Positions 1 through 6,900 of a stretch of 16,534 bases of DNA are shown here, piece by piece. Within the stretch, counting starts at the first letter, position 1. Every line of letters starts with the position of its first letter. Source of the DNA: CAYYNP01 sp964472545 (lineage in GTDB: Bacteria; Planctomycetota; Planctomycetia; Pirellulales; Thermoguttaceae); NCBI GenBank assembly GCA_964472545.1, contig CAYYNP010000229.1, forward strand, positions 1-16,534, given 5' to 3'. Position numbers and translations under genes: made by a program. The notes below the pieces were generated by a model. That model searched no databases. It saw only the letters and a list, made by a program, of their open reading frames with translations, and was not told where the DNA came from.

Positions 1-25
1 CCCCGCTCTCACCCTCAAACCACCA

Positions 26-1000
26 CTACGCCGGCTTCGGCCCGCCCTTAAACAGCTTGCGTCCGATATTCGCGTGATAATGCGTCCACGGGCTATCGAC
101 GTTCGGGTCGTCGCGCATCAGTTGGTCGAAGGAGTTGATCTTGGCGTCGAGGTTATCGAGCAGATAGAGGGCCGTGGCTTCGAGCGTCATCGGCAGCTTG
201 GGCGAGCCGAACTCGTACTGGCCGTGGTGGCTCACCAGCATGTGCTTCAGCCGCAATACGGTCTCCTCCGGCATGGTCTCGCCGGAGAGTTTTTCCGCCT
301 CGGCAACTTTCGCTTCGAGGATTCCCACCGCGATCACCAGGTGGCCAATGAGTTGTCCTTCGCTGGAATAGGCCAGGTCGCGTTCGTAGCTCAACTCGTC
401 GATCTTGCCCACGTCGTGGATGAAGGCCCCCATCAGCAGCAGGTCGGGATCGATCTGCGGGTAACAGGGTGCAATCCGCAGCACGACCTCCATCAGGTTG
501 ACCACGTGCTCCAGCAGGCCGCCGTGATAGGCGTGGTGGTTTTTCACGCCCGCCGGGGCCTTGGTGAACTTGGCCATAAACGCCTCGTCGAGCAGGAAAC
601 ACTCGACCAGATTCCGCAGATGGGGATCGTCCATGCCGCGGAGAACGTCGCTCAGCCGCACCACCAGCTTGTCGACCTGCACGGCGGCGAGTTGGGTGAA
701 GTCGTCTTCGTTGACCTCGCCGGCGTCGACCTTGGTCAGCTTCGTGAGGATCAACTGCATGGCCCCTTGGAACAACTGGGCCGTGCCCTCCACGCGGACG
801 AAGTCGCCGTCGTCGAACGACTTGTAGACGGCCTCATTGGCGTTCCACATCCGGGCCCCCAGCGTGCCGGTCCGGTCGGACAGATCGACCTGCAAGTAGA
901 GGTTCCCGTTGCGGTTCGGGCGGAGCTGCTTGCCGCCGGCCCGAAACACCTCATCGACGGGCTCCTTGTGGCCGAACTGGTTGACGTAGCGTCGCGACAT
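26..1000 (-). CDS. YhaM-like 3'-5' exoribonuclease (OB-fold + HD domain)
   Basis: A 324-residue cytoplasmic protein with the layout of the YhaM/CbfA family, which degrades RNA (and DNA in vitro) from the 3' end; B. subtilis YhaM is of similar length. Residues ~15-92 look like a nucleic-acid-binding OB fold (NGNLYLQVDLSDRTGTL, then GDFVRVEGTAQLFQGAMQL). Residues ~150-290 are an HD phosphohydrolase domain: HHAYHGGLLEH at 155-165, the HD pair in GAFIHDVGKIDEL at 191-203, and SHHGQYEFGSP at 257-267, giving the metal-binding His/Asp set. The ATG at 1000 is preferred because GAAAGG lies 6 nt upstream; an in-frame ATG at 1015 would add only MERSL and has no clear ribosome site. The open frame continues far upstream through the proS antisense strand, but that part has no protein-like character. 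It is divergent from proS, with a large palindrome in its presumed 5' UTR. The family is clear; the exact substrate is inferred. Confidence 0.9.
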   Translation of the reverse strand: MSRRYVNQFGHKEPVDEVFRAGGKQLRPNRNGNLYLQVDLSDRTGTLGARMWNANEAVYKSFDDGDFVRVEGTAQLFQGAMQLILTKLTKVDAGEVNEDDFTQLAAVQVDKLVVRLSDVLRGMDDPHLRNLVECFLLDEAFMAKFTKAPAGVKNHHAYHGGLLEHVVNLMEVVLRIAPCYPQIDPDLLLMGAFIHDVGKIDELSYERDLAYSSEGQLIGHLVIAVGILEAKVAEAEKLSGETMPEETVLRLKHMLVSHHGQYEFGSPKLPMTLEATALYLLDNLDAKINSFDQLMRDDPNVDSPWTHYHANIGRKLFKGGPKPA

Positions 1001-1024
1001 TAGTGACCTTTCCATGGGCACGCT

Positions 1025-1167
1025 AGCAGCCTGTTGAAGAAGCAGAAGTTCGAGAATTCGGGTGCCACTGCCGGCTTGCCCAGCAGTGTCCTTGCGGGAG
1101 CTTCGACTCTGCACTGCTGGGCAAGCCAGCAGTGGCACCCAGTTTCGCCTTTCTTCAACGGGCTGCC
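1025..1167. repeat. Nested palindromic (MITE/REP-like) element 1
   Basis: Inner arms 1060-1088 and 1112-1140 are 29 nt long and complementary at 28 positions, around a 23-nt centre. Outer arms 1025-1041 and 1151-1167 match at 15 of 17 positions. Each inner arm is itself a hairpin: in the right arm CACTGCTGG (1112-1120) pairs perfectly with CCAGCAGTG (1126-1134) over a 5-nt loop; the left arm has the same CACTGC...GCAGTG pairing. The whole can therefore fold as a cruciform or cloverleaf. It lies between the divergent exoribonuclease and proS genes. It has no ORF and no T-run expected of an intrinsic terminator. It shares its core TGCCACTG...CAGTGGCA with the element at 3789-3954. Similar palindromes are, to my recollection, frequent in planctomycete intergenic DNA, but I could not search. 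Confidence 0.85.
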
Positions 1168-1193
1168 AGAGGTATGAAGACGGGCAAGGGCGC

Positions 1194-1222
1194 ATTGTAG
1201 GCCTCGTCCGCCACCTCCACAA
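1194..1222 (-). promoter_or_regulatory. Candidate sigma70-type promoter for the exoribonuclease gene
   Basis: On the minus strand TTGTGG (1217-1222) and TACAAT (1194-1199) are separated by 17 nt. The -10 differs from TATAAT by one base; the -35 keeps only the TTG. Transcription would start about 185 nt upstream of the ATG at 1000 and run through palindromic element 1, giving a leader RNA with a large hairpin. Motif-based only; planctomycete promoter consensus is poorly defined. Confidence 0.35.
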
Positions 1223-1269
1223 GGGGGACAATCTCGCGGAGCCCCGCAGCCACCAACAACCAACCCCCC

Positions 1270-1299
1270 TTGCTGCACGGCCACCACATAACCTACAAT
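1270..1299 (+). promoter_or_regulatory. Candidate sigma70-type promoter for proS
   Basis: TTGCTG (1270-1275), an 18-nt spacer and TACAAT (1294-1299) precede proS; a start near 1306 would give a leader of ~64 nt. The -10 and its flanks (CCTACAATGC, 1292-1301) are the exact reverse complement of the -10 region of the divergent promoter (1192-1201). Motif-based only. Confidence 0.35.
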
Positions 1300-1341
1300 G
1301 CCGTGTTTCCGCCGGGCCGATCCGACACGCGGCCAATCGGC

Positions 1342-1369
1342 AAATCTGCAATCCGAAGACAGAAATCCG
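1342..1369 (+). repeat. Degenerate heptanucleotide tandem repeat abutting the proS start codon
   Basis: Four consecutive 7-nt units, AAATCTG, CAATCCG, AAGACAG and AAATCCG, end exactly at the base before the proS ATG (consensus about AAATCYG). They occupy the place where a Shine-Dalgarno sequence would be; the only purine-rich stretch, GAAGACAG, is a weak match. Unit boundaries are my reading; the third unit is the most diverged. Confidence 0.5.
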
Positions 1370-3133
1370 ATGCACTGGACCCGAACGTTCATTCCCACCA
1401 TGAAGGAAACGCCCGAAGGGGCGGAAATCCCCAGCCACGTCCTCATGATCCGCGCCGGCCTGATCCAGCAGGTGATGGCCGGGGCCTATAGCTATCTGCC
1501 GCTGGGATTGCGGTCGCTGCGCAAGGCGGCGCGGATCGTCCGCGAGGAGATGGATCGGGCCGGGGCAATCGAAATGGCGATGCCGTGCATGTCGCCCACC
1601 ACGCTCTGGGAACAGACCGGCCGGACCGAGGCCTTCGGCGACGTGCTGGTCACCTTCTCGCTGCCGCGGCAGAATCGCAAGGTGCGGATCACGCTGGGCC
1701 CGACGCACGAGGAGATCGTCACCGAGATGGTCTCTCGGCTGATCTCCAGCTATCGCCAGATGCCGATCACGCTCTATCAGATCACCACCAAGTTCCGCAA
1801 CGAGGAGCGGCCTCGGTTTGGCGTGCTGCGTACCAGCGAATTCCTGATGAAAGACGCCTACAGTTTCGACGCCACGGTCGAGTCGCTCGGCGAAAGCTAT
1901 CAGAAGATGTACGACGCCTATTGCCGCGTTTTCGAGCGGAGTTGTCTGGACTACCTGCCGGTGGAGGCCGAGAGCGGACCGATCGGCGGCGACGCCAGCC
2001 ACGAGTTCATGATCCCGGCAGAAAACGGCGAGGACACGCTGCTGCACTGCGCCGCCTGCGGCTACGCGGCCAACCAGGAAAAGGCAGAGGTCGGCAAGCG
2101 CGAGACGCAGCCGGCCGAATCGGCGCCAGCCGAAGAGATCAAGAAGGTCGATACGCCGGAAGCCACCACCATCGAGCAGGTCAGCACGATGCTCGGCTGC
2201 ACGCCGCAGCAGATGATCAAGACCCTGATCTACTCGGCCGACGGCAAGCCGGCCGCCGTGCTGATTCGCGGCGACCACGAGGCCAACGAGGGCAAGGTCC
2301 GCCGTGCCCTGCGTGCCGAGAAACTCGAACTGGCCGATCCCGACGTGATCGAACGCGTGACCGGCGCGCCGGTCGGTTTCGCCGGTCCGGTGGGCATGGC
2401 CGAGGAGATTCCGCTCTGGGCCGACCGCGACGTCCGTCAGATCGTCAACGCCGTGGTTGGCGCCAATGAGTCCGACGCCCATCTGACCGGCGTACACCTC
2501 GGCCGCGACTTCGAGCCGGACGAGTTCGCCGACCTGCGCTGTGCCATCGGCGGCGATCCCTGCCCGCGATGCGAAGGCAGCGTTCAGATGCGCTTCGCGG
2601 TCGAGGCCGGCCACGTCTTCAAGCTGGGCACCAAGTACTCCGAGGCTCTCGGCGCGAAGTTCCTCGACGATAACGAACAGCAGCACCCGATCATCATGGG
2701 CTGTTACGGCATCGGTGTAAATCGGATCATCGCCTCGCTGGTCGAGACCTGCCACGACGACTCGGGCATCCTCTGGCCGGTGGCGTTGGCCCCGTACGAA
2801 GTGCTCGTGGTGCCGTTGAAGGTGACCGACGAGGAAACCGCCAAGGTGGCCAACCGCCTGCACGACGACTTGACCGCCGCCGGCATTGAGGTCCTTTTGG
2901 ACGACCGCGACGCCCGGGCCGGCGTGAAGTTCAAAGACGCCGACCTGATCGGCATCCCGCTGCGCGTGGTCATCGGCCCGCGCGGGCTGAAGCAGGGGCA
3001 ACTCGAAGTCAAGTGGCGCTGGGACGCCGAGCCGGAGATGATCGAATTGGGCACCGCTGCGGAGACGCTGACGGAGTGGATTCGCGAGGAACGACAGGAT
3101 TCCGGGCGGTTTCGTGACCGACCGACTACTTAG
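1370..3133 (+). CDS. proS: Prolyl-tRNA synthetase, bacterial type (class II, with INS editing domain)
   Basis: Cytoplasmic enzyme of 587 residues, close to the ~570 of E. coli ProS, that charges tRNA-Pro with proline using ATP. The N-terminus (TFIPTMKETPEGAEI, 6-20) aligns with the family start, so ATG 1370 is chosen although the frame is open from 1298 and the ribosome site is weak. Class II core: EEMDRAGAIEMAMP (59-72), LGPTHEEI (109-116), motif 2 FRNEERPRFGVLRTSEFLMKD (142-162), motif 3 GCYGIGVNRIIAS (444-456). Residues ~225-405 hold the YbaK-like INS domain, which in bacterial ProRS hydrolyses Ala-tRNA-Pro; Cys pairs at 227/230 and 398/401 flank it as is usual. The anticodon-binding domain spans ~475-575 (APYEVLVVPL; DDRDARAGVKFKDADLIGIP). 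The last ~12 residues are an unconserved basic tail. A TerB-like gene follows 75 nt downstream. Confidence 0.97.
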   Translation: MHWTRTFIPTMKETPEGAEIPSHVLMIRAGLIQQVMAGAYSYLPLGLRSLRKAARIVREEMDRAGAIEMAMPCMSPTTLWEQTGRTEAFGDVLVTFSLPRQNRKVRITLGPTHEEIVTEMVSRLISSYRQMPITLYQITTKFRNEERPRFGVLRTSEFLMKDAYSFDATVESLGESYQKMYDAYCRVFERSCLDYLPVEAESGPIGGDASHEFMIPAENGEDTLLHCAACGYAANQEKAEVGKRETQPAESAPAEEIKKVDTPEATTIEQVSTMLGCTPQQMIKTLIYSADGKPAAVLIRGDHEANEGKVRRALRAEKLELADPDVIERVTGAPVGFAGPVGMAEEIPLWADRDVRQIVNAVVGANESDAHLTGVHLGRDFEPDEFADLRCAIGGDPCPRCEGSVQMRFAVEAGHVFKLGTKYSEALGAKFLDDNEQQHPIIMGCYGIGVNRIIASLVETCHDDSGILWPVALAPYEVLVVPLKVTDEETAKVANRLHDDLTAAGIEVLLDDRDARAGVKFKDADLIGIPLRVVIGPRGLKQGQLEVKWRWDAEPEMIELGTAAETLTEWIREERQDSGRFRDRPTT

Positions 3134-3208
3134 GCACAAATCGCCGAGCCGCCGGAGACGACGGATTGAGACGACACACCGACATCGCAAGATCAGAAGG
3201 GAGTACTT

Positions 3209-3775
3209 ATGAAAAAGGGCGGAATCAGCACACGTAGAAGGGAATTGGAGGAGAAGTTCTTCCACGATCGCGACCAGGAGTTGTTGCAGGCGCTGCGCGA
3301 GAAGACGGCGTCGCAGGAGCGGAAGAAGGCCCTGGCCGAGGCCTCGGGCATCTCCGACGCCGAATTGCTCGACCGGCTCGACGAACTCGACGTAAGCCCC
3401 GAGACCCTGGCGGCCCTCTCGCTGGTGCCGTTGATCGCCGTCGCCTGGGCCGACGGAAAGCTGGACGACAAGGAACGCAAGGCCGTGCTCGAGGCGGCTG
3501 CGCAGAAGGGCATCGACGCCGAACACCCGGCCAGCCCCCTGTTGAAGGACTGGCTCAGGCAGAAACCCGCCGCTACGTTGGTCGACGTCTGGAAGCTGTA
3601 CGCCGCCGCGCTCGCGCAGTCGCTCGACGAGGCAAGCAAGACGGCACTGAAAGACGACCTGCTCGGCCGCGCCGGGGCCGTCGCGGAAGCCGCCGGCGGA
3701 CTGCTGGGCTTCGGCAACAAGGTCTCCAAGTCGGAGCAGGCCGTGCTCGACGAGTTGGAGCAGGCGCTGGGTTGA
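3209..3775 (+). CDS. TerB-like (tellurite-resistance-type) domain protein
   Basis: A 188-residue soluble protein with no signal peptide or membrane segment. The start is well supported: AGAAGGGAG at 3195-3203 sits just upstream of ATG 3209. Residues 1-65 are charged and helical (RRRELEEKFFHDRDQELLQAL). Residues 72-94, LVPLIAVAWADGKLDDKERKAV, carry the acidic WADGxLDxxE signature of TerB-like helical bundles; a weaker second copy of the pattern, LGFGNKVSKSEQAVLDEL, ends the protein (166-183). TerB family members bind metal ions through such acidic loops, and many have nothing to do with tellurite; no other ter genes are present here. It follows proS by 75 nt on the same strand with no terminator visible between, so co-transcription is possible. 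The specific role is unknown. Confidence 0.8.
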   Translation: MKKGGISTRRRELEEKFFHDRDQELLQALREKTASQERKKALAEASGISDAELLDRLDELDVSPETLAALSLVPLIAVAWADGKLDDKERKAVLEAAAQKGIDAEHPASPLLKDWLRQKPAATLVDVWKLYAAALAQSLDEASKTALKDDLLGRAGAVAEAAGGLLGFGNKVSKSEQAVLDELEQALG

Positions 3776-3788
3776 GCCGGTCAATGGA

Positions 3789-3954
3789 GTAGCGAAACTC
3801 GCAAGACTTCAGACGCGCGTGTGTGCCACTGTTTCGCAGAAGCAGTGCCGTTTCTGGGTGTTCTTGGAAGACACTGCTTCTGCGAAGCAGTGGCACTCTC
3901 TTCGGCTATCCTCCATCCATCCCGCGAGGGCTGAACTCTTGCGAGTCCAGCTAC
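3789..3954. repeat. Nested palindromic (MITE/REP-like) element 2
   Basis: Inner arms 3823-3847 and 3872-3896 are 25 nt long and complementary at 24 positions, around a 24-nt centre. Outer arms 3789-3812 and 3931-3954 match at 20 of 24. The right inner arm is a perfect hairpin, CACTGCTTC (3872-3880) with GAAGCAGTG (3884-3892) over a 3-nt loop, and the left arm is nearly so. It fills the gap between the convergent TerB-like and macroglobulin genes, where it could act as a two-way transcription barrier, although no T-run follows either arm. It shares the core TGCCACTG...CAGTGGCA with element 1 (1025-1167); the outer arms differ. No ORF is carried. Confidence 0.85.
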
Positions 3955-3966
3955 GGCGACGCGGCA

Positions 3967-6900
3967 CTAAAACGCCGCTCCGGCCCCCACGCCGCCGCCG
4001 AAGCCGCCCATGCCGCCCCCCATGCCGCGGCCGTACATCTTCTGCAGACGGTTGATCTGCTCGCCTTGAAACGCCTTGTTGGCGTCCTTCAAGCCTTGCA
4101 GCAGGTCGTCCATGGAGCCGTCGGCCTGGATCGTCTCCGCGCCCTGCGGCACGGCAATGGGCCCCATGCCGCCCATGCCACCGATGCCTCCGCCACCGAT
4201 GCCTCCGCCACCGAAGCCCGCGCCGCCCATACCCATGCCTGGACGGCCCATGAAGCCCATACCCTGCCCGCCGCCGTAGCCTCCGTAGCGTTGCGTAGGC
4301 CTTGAGCGCAGCGGCGGCTTGCCGTCTTCCGACTTCACCTCGCTGCCGCCGCGGAGTTGGGCAAACAAGTCTTCGATTTCCTCGTGGACGTCTTGCGTCT
4401 GGCTGACCACGATGCTCATGTTGATGGGGAATTCCGTGATCGATCCCGCACCGCCGACCTCGTCCCAGGTCATCGGACCGACGGTCGACGTGATTGTCTC
4501 GATCAGCGAGTCGAAGTCGGCCCATTCGGCGTCTTCCTCGTCGCGGAAGAGCACCAGGTCCTTCACCGGATAGACTATCGTCGAGAGGTGTGTCTCCGCT
4601 TCCTCCGGCGTGGTGATCAACAGCACCTCGTCCTGGATCACGTACGTCAGATCCTGCTCGCGCAGCAACAGCCGCAATGCCGAACGAAGCGAGACTCCGG
4701 AGATCCTCGTCGTGATGGGCATGCCGGAATCGATGCCTACCTCGGTCAACGCCCGATTGTCGATCTCCATCTCGATGCCGTGGTACTCCGCCAGATAATC
4801 GACGACGGTCGTCAGCGGCGTCGCACGGAAGTTCAGCCGCGTAGGCGACTGCAACGCCGCCGCGATCCGCGCTTCCGCCTCCTCGGCAGTCTGGTTCGGT
4901 GGGATAAGCGTAAGACTAGGATCGCTTTGCCGACGCCTCGGGCGTGGGAAGCGGGCCGGGAACGTCACCTCGTCGGAAGCCGTCGTGCCCCGATAAAACG
5001 CGTATCGCGAACGCTTGGCCACCGCGATCACCGTGGCGGAGCCGTAGACCTCTTTCGCCGTAAACACGCCCCGCAGGTCGGTCGTGCCGGAGATGAACCG
5101 GTCGTTGCCGGTGCCGATCACTTTCACGTCGACGTCGTCGAGGTAACGGTCGGCCACGACGTCCTTGACCGTCGTGCGAACCTGGCCGGCCGCGAGGTCC
5201 TCCTCCACTTCCACCGCCAGCGGCGAGAGCAGCACCAGCCCGCTGGCGTGCAGGTCCTCGCCGCGGCAGACGACCAGATAGGCCCCCTCCTTCTCAAGCG
5301 GCAAGGCCAGGCGATGTGTGCGGTCGCGATAGTCCTTCCCGTCGCCCAGTTCGACCGCAGCCTCGTGGTGTGGGCGGATGCCGGAAAGGTTGATCTGCCG
5401 GATGCCGCCCAGATTGCGCCGCATCAGCGTGAACTTCATCAGGTCGATGCGATAGACCTTCACGTCGCAGGCGGCGATATTGCGGAAATCCAACTCGACT
5501 TCGACCGGCTCGCCCGGTCGCAGCGTGGTCACCTCCGGCAGCGCGATCGCCTTGCGGAGGAAGTAGCGGATCGACTTCGCCGCGTCGGCAAACCGCTCTT
5601 CTACCTGCTGATACTCCCGCACCGCCTCGGCCGCCCGGCCCAGACTGTGATAGACCTGGCCCATGATGTAGATCGCCCGCCACTTGTTCGAGCTTTCGGT
5701 CGGACGGCCGGTCTGCGGGTCGGGCCGCTTGGCCTCGGCCACCTTGCGGCACATGGCCAGCGCCGCTTCGTGCTGATTGCCGGCATAGTGGCAGTAGCCG
5801 ATCACGTACCAGAAGGTGTCGAGCAGGTCGCTTTTCGGGTATCTCTGCGCATAACGGTCACAGGCGGCGATCGCCTTGCCGTAATCGCGCAGCCCCAGCA
5901 GCGTGTTGGCCCGGCTGAAGGCGGCCTGGTCGGCGGCCGGGTCCTCGGGATAGGCCGTCAGGAAGCCTTCGAGCATTTCGGCGGCGCGGCGCGTGAGCGT
6001 CTCGCCGTCGATCTTCCGCCCGCGGAGCTTCACGTCGGCGGCCGCCTCGGGGGCCTTGGCCGAGACGCGTTGGGCCAGGGCATACGTGGCCGAGGCAACG
6101 TAGGCCTCCGGCGGGTATTCCCGCAATAGCCGGTCGAGCAGTGTTACGCTGCGGAGGAATTCCTCCTTCGCGTCGAGGAATCCGGCCACGCCGCTCTCGC
6201 GCAGAAAGCTGCTCTCGACCGTCGCCCGAAAGACCAGGTAGGCCCGTTCATATTCGCCCATTTCGTGATAGGCCGCGCCGACCTTGACGATCTGCGCAAA
6301 CGGGATCTGCTCCTCGGGCCAGCGCTCCTTGACGATCTCGAAATAGCGGACCACGTCGGCGGCCTGCCCGAGTTCCAAGTGTACGTCGAGCAACCGTCGG
6401 ATGGTCTGCTGGTAGACGGCCGGCTTCACGTTGAAGTTGTCGATCAACTCGGCCAGGTGCTTGCCGGCCGCGTTGAACTCGCCGCGATCGAAATGGTACA
6501 TACCCAAGTCGTACAACTCCTCCGGCGTCAGCCGATACGCGTCGCCGCTGCTTGCGTCGCCGGGCAACACCTCCAGCGGCTTCGGCACGGCCACGGCCAA
6601 TTGCTCCGGATGGTGGGCGTTGCGCACGACCGTGGGGGCCGTGCGGTATTGCCCCGGCAGATAGCCGACCAACTCGTAGCCGATCGCGGCCGGATTGCGA
6701 TAGTTGCCCAGGTAGAACGTGATCGCTCCGGGGCCAATCTCGAAGCGTTCGACCGGCCCGTACACGGAACCGTCGACCACCATCGCCCCGGCGGGAATCG
6801 GCTCGGTAATCACCAGGTACTCGAGTTGCCGTTGCGGCGTGCTGGAAGAAACGTCACGACGGCGGACGTTCAACTCGACGAACGCGCGGCGTCCTACCGG

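Noticed and set aside
1063..1070. GCCACTG inside the palindromes resembles the B12 box of cobalamin riboswitches, and a cobO gene is in the window.
   Set aside because: The motif is part of a symmetrical palindrome, the other riboswitch helices are missing, and neither palindrome is upstream of cobO.
3209..3775. Tellurite-resistance operon, suggested by the TerB-like gene.
   Set aside because: No terA, terC, terD or terZ-like genes are present; TerB folds occur in many unrelated settings.
1001..3784. Minus-strand reading frame continuous with the exoribonuclease, running antisense across proS and the TerB-like gene (1,252 codons in all).
   Set aside because: Only the last 324 codons look like a protein family; the rest mirrors two well-recognised plus-strand genes and is an effect of GC-rich third positions.
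3823..3896. Inner palindrome of element 2 as a classical intrinsic terminator for the two convergent genes.
   Set aside because: No T-run follows the stem on either strand. It could still hinder polymerase, but the standard terminator signature is absent.
1025..3954. Insertion sequence or composite transposon bounded by the two palindromic elements around proS and the TerB-like gene.
   Set aside because: No transposase or target duplication is visible, the outer arms of the two elements are unrelated, and proS is a core gene.
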